The notes beneath the pieces are model-generated. The model saw only the letters and a program-made list of their open reading frames with translations. It was not told the origin of the DNA and did no database searches. From contig PHBI01000022.1 of NCBI GenBank assembly GCA_002841945.1, positions 1 to 48,952 of the forward strand: a stretch of DNA of 48,952 nt, written 5' to 3'. How positions within the stretch are numbered: the stretch's first letter is position 1; the number at the start of each line of letters is the position of its first letter. Origin of the DNA: Deltaproteobacteria bacterium HGW-Deltaproteobacteria-14 (GTDB lineage Bacteria > Myxococcota_A > UBA9042 > PHBI01). This document shows, piece by piece, positions 15,747-24,003 of the stretch. The position numbers and the translations under genes were made by a program.

Positions 15747-16853
15747 TCAGTTCACGATCCGGAACTCGACGCGGCGGTTCAGCGCGCGGTTCGCTGCGGA
15801 GTCGTTCGCGACCCGCGGGCGCGTCTCCCCGAACCCGGCCGCGGTGACGCGGCTCGCCGCGACCCCGTGGGCGACGAGGTAGTCCACCACCGCCTGAGCG
15901 CGCCCCTGGGACAGGGCGAGGTTGCTCGCGTCGTCCCCGACGTCGTCGGTGTGGCCTTCGACCGTGAGCGTCGCGATCTCGGCGTGGTCGAGCATGAAGT
16001 CGGTCAGGTCGTCGAGCAGCACGTTCGAGCGCGGGCTCAGGCGCGCGCTCCCGAGCTCGAAGTAGATCCGGCCCGGCACCTGGAGCTGCTCGCCGACTAC
16101 GGCGATCCCATGGTCGTCGCCAGCGGGGGCCGCGACCGGCGCTGGCGCGGGGGCGTAGCACGCGGAGGCCCGACGCCCGATGGCGCCGCCGAGGGCGTCG
16201 GCGAGCTGCGCCGCGACCTGGCTGATCTCGCCGTCCTCTGCGTCCTGGGTGAGCTGCCCCTGCCACACCGTCTGGAAGCCGTGGGCGTCCACCAGCTCGA
16301 CGTTGACGGTCGTCGCGCGCCAGCGGGTGATGTCGTCGGGCTCGCCGACGTCGACCGAGGTCTTCACGATGCCGTCGAGGCCAAGCTCGCTGATCACGAC
16401 GTCGCGCAGGTCGGGCGGGAAGCGCGTGAACTCCATCCCGCCGGCGCCGGCCCGCATGCCGTCACCATCGACGGCGACGTCCATCCCGGGCGCCGACACC
16501 CGCAGCCCGTCCGGTCCCAGCGAGAAGCCGCCGCCCTCGAAGCCGTCGTACTCGAACGCCGAGCCGAAGTGGCCCGCGTAGCGCTCCATCTCGGTCGCGT
16601 CGACCGGCTCGTAGCAGCCCTTGGTCAGCTGGCGTCGCAGCGTCTGGACGACCTGCTCGCCGTTGACGCCGCGGCACTGCGGGCCGCGGCACACGAGGCG
16701 CTCGACCCCGACGCGGCGGTAGCTCGCCAGGTCCGCCGTCCGGCTGACGGTGATCGCGTTGTCGGCCCAGTCCTGCTGAGCCTTCTCCATAGCGGCGCAC
16801 CCAGCGCTGAGCGTGATGATCGCCGCGAGGGCGACTCCCAACCGTGCACTCAT
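15747..16853 (-). CDS. OmpA-family lipoprotein
   Basis: 368 residues. GGAGG lies 5 bases before the ATG. The signal is MSARLGVALAAIITLSAGC with the lipid Cys at 19. The middle region (about 25-225) is a domain of unknown function with CRGPQCRGVNGEQVVQTL and a Gly-rich insert. Residues about 255-368 are an OmpA C-terminal domain with EGHTDDVGDDASNLALSQGR, GFGETRP and NRALNRRVEFRI, including the Asp and Arg that bind the diaminopimelate of peptidoglycan. The protein likely links the outer membrane to the wall and senses or stabilises the envelope. It ends at RIVN close to a short GC-rich spacer. Confidence 0.92.
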   Translation of the reverse strand: MSARLGVALAAIITLSAGCAAMEKAQQDWADNAITVSRTADLASYRRVGVERLVCRGPQCRGVNGEQVVQTLRRQLTKGCYEPVDATEMERYAGHFGSAFEYDGFEGGGFSLGPDGLRVSAPGMDVAVDGDGMRAGAGGMEFTRFPPDLRDVVISELGLDGIVKTSVDVGEPDDITRWRATTVNVELVDAHGFQTVWQGQLTQDAEDGEISQVAAQLADALGGAIGRRASACYAPAPAPVAAPAGDDHGIAVVGEQLQVPGRIYFELGSARLSPRSNVLLDDLTDFMLDHAEIATLTVEGHTDDVGDDASNLALSQGRAQAVVDYLVAHGVAASRVTAAGFGETRPRVANDSAANRALNRRVEFRIVN

Positions 16854-17004
16854 GGTTCCTCCGATAGTCGAAACACTGGCGCCCCATAGCACACGCACGC
16901 GGGGGCGTCGCATCTCTCGTCGTGGCGCGCAGGGCAGCAGCGTGGACGCGCCTCGGCGATGGACATCCGCGCCCGCGCCGAGCCCTCCGCCGGGCCGAGT
17001 CGGG

Positions 17005-17032
17005 TTGTGCCGACGGGCTCAGCGGCGATAAT
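17005..17032 (+). promoter_or_regulatory. Candidate promoter of the esterase gene
   Basis: TTGTGC, 16 bases, then GATAAT (five of six matches to the -10 consensus). It lies about 30 bases before the ATG at 17062, in the 208-base divergent gap with the OmpA lipoprotein. Confidence 0.45.
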
Positions 17033-17061
17033 CGCGGCACCCGCCGACCGGAGCTCGCCCC

Positions 17062-18123
17062 ATGCGCCAGCGCCTCGCGCGCGCCCTCACCGGGTCCCTG
17101 CTGTCCGCCTTCCGCCGCGTGCCCGCGCCCCTGCTCGGGCGCTCCGTCGTCGTCGCCGGTCAGCGCCTCGACCCCCACGTCCAGCTGGGCCTGCGCCTCT
17201 ACCACCTGAGCGGTCGGCCACCTCTCGAGTCGCTGCCCCCACACCAGGCCCGCGCCGAGGCCAACGCCATCCTGAGGCACCTCAACCCGGGCCCCCCCGA
17301 GCCCCTCGCCCTCGTCTCCGAGCGGACCTTCGCCGGCCCCGCGGGGCCCCTCCGTGTCCGCCGCTACCGCCCCACCGGTCGCGCCGCGGCGCCACGCCCG
17401 GCGCTCGTCTTCCTGCACGGCGGCGGCCACGTCGTGGGCGACCTCGACACCCACGAACCGCTGTGTCGCCTCCTCGCCGCCCGCTCCGGCGTCGAGGTGA
17501 TCGCCGTCGCCTATCGCCTGGCCCCGGAGGCGCGCTTCCCGGCGGCCTTCGACGACGCCCTCGCCGCCTTCCGCTGGGTCCGGGACGAGGCCGCGTCCCT
17601 CGGCGTCGACCCGGCGCGGATCGCCATCGGGGGCGACTCCGCAGGCGGCAACCTCGCCGCCGCCGTCGCCCTCGCGGTCGCCCGCTCCGGCGAGCCCGGC
17701 CCGGCGCTGCAGCTCCTGCTCTATCCCCTCGTCGACGCGACCACCGCGCTCCCCGGCGCCCCGCATCGCCGGCCGTCCTACGACCTCTTCGGCGCGGGCT
17801 ACGGCCTCGACGTCGCCACCATCCACTGGTACCGCAGCAACTACCTCGGCCCGGCGGGCGACCCGAGCGACGTCCGCATCTCCCCGCTGCTCGCCGCCGA
17901 CCTCACCGGCCTCGCTCCCGCCTGGGTCGGGACCGCGGGCTACGATCCCCTGCGCGACGAGGGCGCCGCCTGGGTCGACGCCCTGAACGCCGCCGGCGGG
18001 CGCGCCGTCCACGCGCAGCACCCGGGCCTCATCCACGGCTTCGCGACCTTCACGGGCGTGTTCCCCGAGGCCCGCCGCGCCGTCGAGCGCGCCGCCGGGG
18101 CGCTCCGTGCTGCACTGCAATAG
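17062..18123 (+). CDS. HSL-family alpha/beta-hydrolase (esterase/lipase)
   Basis: 353 residues, typical of bacterial hormone-sensitive-lipase (family IV) esterases plus a longer N-terminal cap. The oxyanion motif is HGGG at 119-122. The nucleophile elbow GDSAGG has S193, the acid is D295 in AGYDPLRDEG, and the base is H325 in GLIHGF. The N terminus (LARALTGSLLSAFRRVPAPL) is amphipathic and basic but not a clear signal peptide, so the enzyme is probably cytosolic or membrane-associated. It should hydrolyse short- to medium-chain esters; the natural substrate is unknown. It stands alone and is followed by a strong hairpin. Confidence 0.93.
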   Translation: MRQRLARALTGSLLSAFRRVPAPLLGRSVVVAGQRLDPHVQLGLRLYHLSGRPPLESLPPHQARAEANAILRHLNPGPPEPLALVSERTFAGPAGPLRVRRYRPTGRAAAPRPALVFLHGGGHVVGDLDTHEPLCRLLAARSGVEVIAVAYRLAPEARFPAAFDDALAAFRWVRDEAASLGVDPARIAIGGDSAGGNLAAAVALAVARSGEPGPALQLLLYPLVDATTALPGAPHRRPSYDLFGAGYGLDVATIHWYRSNYLGPAGDPSDVRISPLLAADLTGLAPAWVGTAGYDPLRDEGAAWVDALNAAGGRAVHAQHPGLIHGFATFTGVFPEARRAVERAAGALRAALQ

Positions 18124-18143
18124 CGTCCCACCCCCAGACGCAA

Positions 18144-18175
18144 GGACGCCGGGGAGGTTGGCCTCCCCGGTGTCC
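18144..18175. terminator. Strong hairpin between convergent genes
   Basis: A 14-bp stem (GGACGCCGGGGAGG with CCTCCCCGGTGTCC, one G-T pair) closes a TTGG loop 21 bases after the esterase stop. It probably stops transcription from both sides. Confidence 0.6.
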
Positions 18176-18280
18176 GCTTCGTCTCCCCGGCACGGGTGCG
18201 ACGTCGAGATCCAGGACGCGTACCTGACGCCGGCCGCCGCGGATGCATCGGCGGTCAGCGGGCCGGACTGAAACACCTTC

Positions 18281-19498
18281 TTACTTGCCGCCGCCCTCGG
18301 GTCGCCCGGTCGGCGCCGCCGCGGCGGCGCCGATGAGGCTGCCGTAGGCGCCGATCAGCTGATCGAGGCCCATCGCCTTCTGGGTCAGGACGGTCGACAG
18401 CTGCGACATCGCGCCCTTCTTCTGGCCGAGCGCCTGCCGCGCCTGCCGCAGCTGGTCGAGTCGACTCCCGAGGGTCGCCGCCTGGGCCGCGAGCTGCCCC
18501 GCCGCGTCGGCGCCACCCCCGCTGCTCGAGCGGCTCGAGGCCGAAGAGGCGGCCTTCTTCGCGTTCCCGCCACCCTTCTTCTCGTCCCCGCCGGGCCCGC
18601 CGCTCGCGGCGCCGGCGCCGGCGCCTTCGCCGCCTTCGCCGCCCTTGGCGGCCGCCGCGGCGTCGGCGATCGACTTCTCGACCTCCGCCTTCTGCGCCGC
18701 CAGCGACGCGATCTCCGCCTCCTTGGCGGCGACCTGGGCGTCGATCTCGCCCGCCTTCTCGAGCTGCGCGGCGGCGGCCTCGTTCAACGCGGCCTGCTGC
18801 TCCTGCAGGATCGCGATGCGCTCCTGGTACATCGCCCCGGCGGTGATCGGGGGCGCGGCCAGCGACGCGTACTCGTTGGTCGCCAGGTCCGCGCCGACCT
18901 GGCCGTAGGTCCCGGCGAGGCCCAGGTACTCTCCGCCGACCTGGCCAAAGTAGGCCGCGGCCTGGGCGAAGGCGGCCTGCGCCCCCGGATCGAGGCCGGC
19001 CATGCCGGCGATCTGAGCCGCCCGCGCCTGCATCGCCGTATAGGCCGACGCGAGCTGACCGAGCTGCGCCGCGCGCTGCTGGTGGAAGCCCACCACCGCC
19101 GCCGGCTGCTCCATCCCCTTCGGCGCGGTGCCCTCGGGCGGCGCCTGCTTGCCCTTGGACTCGGGCAGCTGGCCGCCGTGCTTGTCGGCGAGGTGGGCGA
19201 CCTTCTGGCCGTCGGTCATCGTCTTGAAGGCGACCACGTCGGCCTTGGCCTTCACGGCCGCCCCGTGGCCCTCCTGGAGCCCCTGGAGCTCGGTCTGCAC
19301 CGCGGTGTTGCCGCCGGCGGACTGCAGCGTCGCGACGAAGCGACCGAGGTAAGCCTCGCCGAGCGACGCCATGGCGTCACCGGGGGCCTCCATCGCCTTT
19401 GCGGGGACCGCGGCGGCCTCCGTCTCGGGGGCCTGCTTCTTCTTCTTGTCGCCCTTGTCGTCCGTTCGCATCTGGACGACTGCGCGCGCGTCTCCCAT
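18281..19498 (-). CDS. Ala/Gln-rich coiled-coil protein next to an injection-system-type ATPase
   Basis: 405 residues from ATG 19498 (ATG 19510 is also possible; GAGG lies closer to 19498). There is no signal peptide. The N terminus is highly charged (TDDKGDKKKKQAPETEA). The rest is almost wholly helical: an Ala/Gln-rich region about 45-200, a coiled coil about 200-260 (ALNEAAAAQLEKAGEIDAQV), a Gly/Ser/Lys linker about 262-315 and a last coiled coil with LDQLRQARQALGQKKG. No catalytic motif is seen and I do not recognise the family. It is divergent from the AAA+ ATPase with a 147-base gap, so the two may act together, for instance as substrate or partner and remodeller (inference). Confidence 0.75.
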   Translation of the reverse strand: MGDARAVVQMRTDDKGDKKKKQAPETEAAAVPAKAMEAPGDAMASLGEAYLGRFVATLQSAGGNTAVQTELQGLQEGHGAAVKAKADVVAFKTMTDGQKVAHLADKHGGQLPESKGKQAPPEGTAPKGMEQPAAVVGFHQQRAAQLGQLASAYTAMQARAAQIAGMAGLDPGAQAAFAQAAAYFGQVGGEYLGLAGTYGQVGADLATNEYASLAAPPITAGAMYQERIAILQEQQAALNEAAAAQLEKAGEIDAQVAAKEAEIASLAAQKAEVEKSIADAAAAAKGGEGGEGAGAGAASGGPGGDEKKGGGNAKKAASSASSRSSSGGGADAAGQLAAQAATLGSRLDQLRQARQALGQKKGAMSQLSTVLTQKAMGLDQLIGAYGSLIGAAAAAPTGRPEGGGK

Positions 19499-19540
19499 GT
19501 CGCACCTCATGAGCGCTGCCCGACCGGCCCCAACTCTGCA

Positions 19541-19569
19541 AACATAGTCCTTTCGGCCGACGCAAGCAA
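19541..19569 (-). promoter_or_regulatory. Candidate promoter of the coiled-coil gene
   Basis: On the minus strand TTGCTT, 17 bases, TATGTT. It lies in the only A/T-richer patch of the divergent gap and would give a leader of about 35 nt to ATG 19498. Confidence 0.4.
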
Positions 19570-19645
19570 GGTCAGGCCCGGCCGCGTCGCGGGTCGCGCC
19601 GTCGCGCTGCTGACGCGGGGCCCGGATGGTGGCAGGATGCGCGCC

Positions 19646-21862
19646 ATGGACATCCAGCGCCCGGACGACGCCGCGCTCGCGCACCTGAAGGCCGAGCTGA
19701 ACTACGTCAGGACCTTGCTGACGGCGCACCTGCGCCGCATGCAGGGCGCTGGCCTGTTGCCGCCACCGGACGCGCGCTTCCCCGGCACCTCGATCGCGCC
19801 GGGTGAGATCGAGGCGCGCCTTGTCCAGGCGCTCAGCCCCGATCAGTACCTGGGCCTGCTCGAGGAGGCCGCGCGCCTCGAGATCGACCGCGCCGACGCC
19901 GCGCGCCGCGCCGTCGCCGACGGCGACCCGGGGCTGCCGCTGGTGCGCCTGCGCCGCGCCTTCAACCTGTCGGACGAGGAGTACCTGGTGGTGCTGCTGT
20001 CCGTCGCCGGCGAGTTCGAGCCGACCCTGCCGCGGCTCTTCGGCTACCTCCAGAACCACTTCGAGCGGCAATACCCGACCCTGGCGCTCCTCGCCGACTG
20101 CCTCCTGCCGCCGGACAGCTCGGCCAACGTCCGCTGGATCCTCGATCCCGAGGGGACGCTGCGCTCGAACGCGCTGGTCCGCCTCGACGACAAGAAGCCC
20201 ACGATCCCGGTCCTGCACCAGGCGATCCTGTCGGACCCGCGCATCGTCCGCTACGTGCAGGGCTTCCCGGAGCTCGACGAGAAGCTGGCGACGGTCGCGC
20301 TGCTCGAGCACCAGGCCCGCGCGGACCTCGACCCGATCCTGCCGCAGCGTGACGTGGAGACCTGGGGCGGCCTGATGAAGCTCCTCGACGAGCGCGCCGC
20401 GAGCCCGTGGGACCTGCCGATCTTCGTGTTCCGCGGCCCGCCCGGCGTCGGCAAACATCACTGGTCGCGGGCCGCCGCGGCCAAGCTCGGGCTCAACCAC
20501 CTCCGCGTCGAGCTCAACGCGCTGTCCTCGGAGTACGACAACCTCGAGTGGGGGCTGCGGGTCGCCCTGCGCGAGGCGCGCCTGCAGGAGGCGATGCTCT
20601 GCCTCGACGGCTGGGAGCGCCTGACCGAGGCGCGGCGCATCGTCGTCGAGGAGGGCGGCTTCAACTCCGCCGATCCGACGCGCCTGCTCGAGGCCTCCCG
20701 CGTCCTCGCCCGGGTCACCCACGGCTTCCCGGGGACCTACGCGCTGGCGATCGAGGACGGCAACGCGCGCCCGCCGCAGATCGGGCGGCCGGTCCGTGAG
20801 TTCGGCCTGACGATGCCCGATCTGCAGGCCAGCATTCGCCTGTGGACCCAGTGCCTGCCGAAGCGCCTGCGGGCTGCCGGGCTGACGTCGAAGAAGCTCG
20901 CCCAGAGCTATCGCCTGACCCCCGGTCAGGCGATAGAGGCGGTCGCCGAGGCGGCGCGCGACGTCGACGGCGACGACGGCGCGCTCACCTACGACGACCT
21001 CAGCGTCGCCATCAAGCGCAAGGTCCGCCACCGCCTCGGCGAGAACGCCCAGCTCATCGAGAGCCAATACAAGTGGGAGGACCTCGTCATCCCAGAGGAC
21101 GTCGATCTGCAGCTGCGCGAGCTCACCGGCCGCTGGCGGCAGCGGACCACGGTCTTCGAGACCTGGGGCCTCGGGCGCCGCTTCGCGACCGGGCAGGGGC
21201 TGAGCGTGCTCTTCGAGGGCCCGCCCGGCACCGGCAAGACGATGGCGGCCAGCATCGTCGCGGGCGAGCTCGATCTCGATCTCTACCAGATCGATCTGTC
21301 CAAGGTCGTGAGCCGCTACGTCGGCGAGACCGAGAAGAACCTCGGGCGGATCTTCGACGAGGCCGAGCGCGCCCGGGCGATGCTGCTCTTCGACGAGGCG
21401 GACAGCCTGTTCTCGAGCCGCACCCAGGTGAAGTCCGCCAACGATCGCTACGCCAACCTCGAGGTGAACTACCTGCTGCAGCGGGTCGAGCACTTCACCG
21501 GCATCGCGGTCCTGACGACCAACTTCCCGACCGGGATCGACGAGGCGTTCCGCCGGCGGATCGCGATGCGGGTCAGCTTCCCCAAGCCCGAGGTCCCCGA
21601 GCGCACGCGCCTGTGGGCGTCGATGCTGACCAACCGCAACATCCTCGCCGACAACATCGATCCCGAGGATCTCGCCTACGAGTTCGAGCTCGCCGGCGGC
21701 CACATCAAGAACGCCGTGCTGCGCGCCGCCTTCATCGCCGCGACCCGCGGCTGTCGGATCGACCAGGATCTGCTGCGCATCGCGGCCCGCATCGAGCTCA
21801 AGGAGCAGGGGCTCCTCGTCCACGGCAGCCCCTACGACGAGCTGCGCGCCCACCGCGCATAG
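19646..21862 (+). CDS. Two-module AAA+ ATPase, contractile-injection-system type
   Basis: 738 residues from ATG 19646 (AGGA 8 bases upstream; ATG 19637 in the same frame). Residues about 1-230 form a helical domain with RLRRAFNLSDEEYLVVLLSV, typical of the ATPases found in extracellular contractile injection (Afp15/Pvc15-like) loci. The first AAA module has GPPGVGK at 264-270 followed by HH where Ser/Thr is needed, and DG instead of a clean Walker B (CLDGWERL), so it is likely inactive. The second is intact: GPPGTGKT 525-532, DEAD 583-586, sensor TTNFPTG and arginine finger region FRRRIAMRV. A GGHIKNAVLRAAFIA sensor-2 follows. Such ATPases are thought to remodel or load cargo, but no sheath, tube or spike gene is present in this window. 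Confidence 0.9.
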   Translation: MDIQRPDDAALAHLKAELNYVRTLLTAHLRRMQGAGLLPPPDARFPGTSIAPGEIEARLVQALSPDQYLGLLEEAARLEIDRADAARRAVADGDPGLPLVRLRRAFNLSDEEYLVVLLSVAGEFEPTLPRLFGYLQNHFERQYPTLALLADCLLPPDSSANVRWILDPEGTLRSNALVRLDDKKPTIPVLHQAILSDPRIVRYVQGFPELDEKLATVALLEHQARADLDPILPQRDVETWGGLMKLLDERAASPWDLPIFVFRGPPGVGKHHWSRAAAAKLGLNHLRVELNALSSEYDNLEWGLRVALREARLQEAMLCLDGWERLTEARRIVVEEGGFNSADPTRLLEASRVLARVTHGFPGTYALAIEDGNARPPQIGRPVREFGLTMPDLQASIRLWTQCLPKRLRAAGLTSKKLAQSYRLTPGQAIEAVAEAARDVDGDDGALTYDDLSVAIKRKVRHRLGENAQLIESQYKWEDLVIPEDVDLQLRELTGRWRQRTTVFETWGLGRRFATGQGLSVLFEGPPGTGKTMAASIVAGELDLDLYQIDLSKVVSRYVGETEKNLGRIFDEAERARAMLLFDEADSLFSSRTQVKSANDRYANLEVNYLLQRVEHFTGIAVLTTNFPTGIDEAFRRRIAMRVSFPKPEVPERTRLWASMLTNRNILADNIDPEDLAYEFELAGGHIKNAVLRAAFIAATRGCRIDQDLLRIAARIELKEQGLLVHGSPYDELRAHRA

Positions 21863-21876
21863 CCAAAGCGATGGCT

Positions 21877-21924
21877 GGTCGCCGACCGGAGTCTGGAGCT
21901 CTCTCCGAGAGCAGGTCGGCGACC
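21877..21924. terminator. Perfect 11-bp hairpin after the AAA+ gene
   Basis: GGTCGCCGACC and GGTCGGCGACC pair perfectly 14 bases after the stop at 21862, with a smaller CTCTC/GAGAG stem inside. It separates two convergent genes. Confidence 0.55.
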
Positions 21925-22010
21925 GATACGGTGCGCAGTTCGCGATCAGCGCAGCGTTTACCTGGGCGGGGGGCGGCCCGGCGGGCCGAGCCGGCCCCTC
22001 GAGCCGCGAT

Positions 22011-22799
22011 TCAGGCGCGCGCGCCCGGGAGCACCGACCAGGTGATCGCCGCGTGGGAGGTCAGCGCCTCGCGCTCGTCGAACTGCAGGTAGGTCCCCTC
22101 GGGGTAGGTCATCTCGCCGACGGTCAGCTCGTCTGCCAGGTGCGCCAGGCTCAGCGAGCCGTCATCGCGCAGGACCAGCGTCGTGCCGGCGTCGAAGCGG
22201 ACGTTTCGGCGCTCGACGGGCTCGGCGAGGGTCAGCCGCGAGACCCGACCGTTGCGGTGGAACTCGACGTCGCTCCCGCCGAGGGCGAGGAGGCCGTCGA
22301 CGACGGTCTCGCGCGCGGCGGTCAGCCGCTCGGGCCGCCCGTCGCCGTAGCGCGTGACCACGCTCCCGGCCTGGCACGGGACGCCGGCGATCGTCTCCTC
22401 GCCGGCGAGCCGCCGCGACCAGCTCTCGAGCGCGCCGTCGTCGGTGATGCGGGCGGTGGCGCCGCGCGGCACGTTGATCTTACCGATCACGTGCTCCTCA
22501 CCGAGGTGAGCGGCCAGGGTGCCGTCCTCGTTCCAGCTGAGCAGCGTGCCCTTCTTGAACGCCACCGCGCGCACGACCATGTCCCGCGACAGCGTCGCCT
22601 GGGCCAGCTCACCCGACGGGTGGAAGTGGACCAGGCCGCGGGCGCACGGGACGCCGTTGATGAGTTGGTCCTCGGGGATGACGCAGAGGCTGAGCCGGTC
22701 ATCGAGTCCGAAGTAGAGGTCCGTCCCGGCGGTGAACGAGATCCCCTGGATCGAACGCGGAGCGCCGAGGGTCTGGGCGAGTGGTCTAACGGTGGCCAT
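22011..22799 (-). CDS. Beta-repeat protein of unknown function
   Basis: 262 residues from ATG 22799 (GGGGA nine bases upstream). There is no signal peptide or membrane span. The sequence is a series of short beta hairpins, about 20-40 residues each, with the pattern hydrophobic-x-G-x-hydrophobic-DG: KKGTLLSWNEDGTLAAHLGE, DAGTTLVLRDDGSLSLAHLA, HFHPSGELAQATLSRD. Two of the units carry a PCARG/PCQAG turn. The pattern recalls MORN-like or YwqK-like antitoxin repeats, but the YxG signature of those families is missing, so I leave it unnamed. It is probably a cytosolic solenoid or barrel. It lies next to the large gene-less stretch. Confidence 0.75.
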   Translation of the reverse strand: MATVRPLAQTLGAPRSIQGISFTAGTDLYFGLDDRLSLCVIPEDQLINGVPCARGLVHFHPSGELAQATLSRDMVVRAVAFKKGTLLSWNEDGTLAAHLGEEHVIGKINVPRGATARITDDGALESWSRRLAGEETIAGVPCQAGSVVTRYGDGRPERLTAARETVVDGLLALGGSDVEFHRNGRVSRLTLAEPVERRNVRFDAGTTLVLRDDGSLSLAHLADELTVGEMTYPEGTYLQFDEREALTSHAAITWSVLPGARA

Positions 22800-23217
22800 G
22801 TCGTGGGTTCCCCAATCGGACGAGCGAGCGCTGGGGGCGCGGGTTCCGAAGGCGGAATCTAGCCATCTCGGCGCCGCTGGCAAGTATGGGGTCGCTCCGA
22901 CGGCGCTTTTCTTCGCGGCCGCGGATCGCGTCGCGGTCTCAGCGCGGAGCGTCGCCAGATCTCCTGCCCCGTGGCCGGGGGCCCTGTAGTTTGGCGGTCG
23001 AGACGCGAAACCGGGCGCAGAGCGACGGGCGCTTTACCGCGCTGCGATAGAAAAGTGAAGCAAAACTCTTGCGGCGAACGGCGAGCGACCCTACCTTCGC
23101 AGCTATCAGGCTCCGACCGCAGGCCCCAACCCGGGCCTCGAAAGGGTCGGCTCGGGGACCGCTGGACCGGCGAACGGGAACCGAGGCGGAGAGGGACTCC
23201 GCGGATATACAACGCGC

Positions 23218-23283
23218 ATGCAGAAAGGGGGTGATCCTGTGATGTTTTGTCTCACGGTGATGGGTGAGGTGGTCACCTCCTAG
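23218..23283 (+). other. Micro-ORF with near-complete anti-16S sequence
   Basis: AAAGGGGGTGATCC at 23224-23237 matches 13 of 14 bases of the perfect complement of the 16S rRNA 3' tail. An ATG follows at 23242 and encodes MFCLTVMGEVVTS (13 residues, stop 23281-23283). An in-frame ATG at 23218 would give 21 residues. The codons just before the stop contain GGTCACCTCC, itself an anti-Shine-Dalgarno copy able to pair with the ribosome site. Whether it is transcribed is unknown. Confidence 0.35.
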
Positions 23284-23418
23284 GCGCCGCACGTAGGCGT
23301 AGTGGACGTCCTGGGAAACCCAGGGACCACCGGGGCTTCATGGGCCGCCAGGTCACCGGGCGGGTCGGCGTCAGCCGGCACCCCTCGTGGAGCTGCGAAC
23401 CAACTTGCGACTGAAATC

Positions 23419-23465
23419 AGAGCCCGGCGCGCGAACCCGAAGTACGGGGGAGCGCGCCGGGCTCT
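23419..23465. other. Strong 14-bp hairpin, possible structured RNA
   Basis: AGAGCCCGGCGCGC (23419-23432) pairs perfectly with GCGCGCCGGGCTCT (23452-23465). The 19-nt loop can extend the stem by ACCC with GGGG. No gene ends nearby, so it is not an ordinary terminator. Confidence 0.45.
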
Positions 23466-23508
23466 CGTGCGTCGGCTCATGTTGCAACGCGGCATGGGCC
23501 GCTCGATC

Positions 23509-23645
23509 AGCTTCGCCACCGCCTACCACGCTTCGCGTCTGGTCAGTTTCGCCACCGCCTGGCCCGCTGCGTGTTTGGCCAGGCGACCCTTTCGGGGCTT
23601 CCCTCGTGCGGGGCGCAGCGCCCGGGTATCGGTCGGGCCCCTGCC
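23509..23645 (+). repeat. Dispersed double-hairpin repeat, copy 2
   Basis: It begins with a partial duplicate of its own left end (GCTTCGCCACCGCC at about 23510, GTTTCGCCACCGCC at about 23546). Then come the CCGCCTGGCC and GGCCAGGCGA arms, the pyrimidine-rich spacer and GGGCGCAGCGCCCGG, and the copy diverges after GTATCGGTCG. One changed base in the right arm weakens the first stem. Confidence 0.75.
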
Positions 23646-23741
23646 CTTGGAGGGTGCTTGTGAATTCGGATCGAGCCTGGCGTCGCGTCGTGGTTTCAGG
23701 TGGTCACGCAAGGCAGGCGACGGGCGAATCGCTAAAAAGGC

Positions 23742-23800
23742 CACTTTCGCCACCGCCTGGCCCGCTTCGCGTTGGCCAGGCGGGCCTTTCAGGGCGCGAA
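23742..23800 (+). repeat. Dispersed repeat, copy 3, interrupted
   Basis: Only the 5' half with the arms CCGCCTGGCC and GGCCAGGCGG is present. The expected tail GACCTGCCGTTTCAG appears at 24046-24060, right at the stop of mbnH, after 245 bp of other sequence including the 72-bp tandem repeat. This looks like one copy split by expansion or insertion. Confidence 0.65.
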
Positions 23801-23810
23801 ACGGCGTCGT

Positions 23811-24003
23811 AAACGGTCGGGCCGCTGCCGCCACCGCGACCCCCTCCGGCCGACTTCGTCGACCTACGGGGGCAGCTGTCGCAAACGGTCGGGCCGCTGC
23901 CGCCACCGCGACCCCCTCCGGCCGACTTCGTCGACCTACGGGGGCAGCGGTCGCAAACGGTCGGGCCCCTGCCGCCACCGCGGCTCCCTCCGGCCGACTG
24001 CGT
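23811..24003 (+). repeat. 72-bp tandem repeat, about 2.7 units
   Basis: Units start at 23811, 23883 and 23955 with AAACGGTCGGGCC. The first two differ at only a few positions; the third is cut short after GGCCGACT and carries several changes. The period is a multiple of three, so frames stay open across it, but codon use does not suggest coding. Confidence 0.85.

Noticed and set aside
18172..18271. Short frame with protein-like end (CDVEIQDAYLTP) after the esterase
   Set aside because: Its only start (GTG) lies inside the terminator stem, there is no ribosome site, and it is too short to support.
18281..21853. 1190-codon minus-strand frame running from the AAA+ region into the coiled-coil gene
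   Set aside because: The part opposite the AAA+ gene is shadow sequence; the real start is near 19498, with a promoter and ribosome site just upstream.
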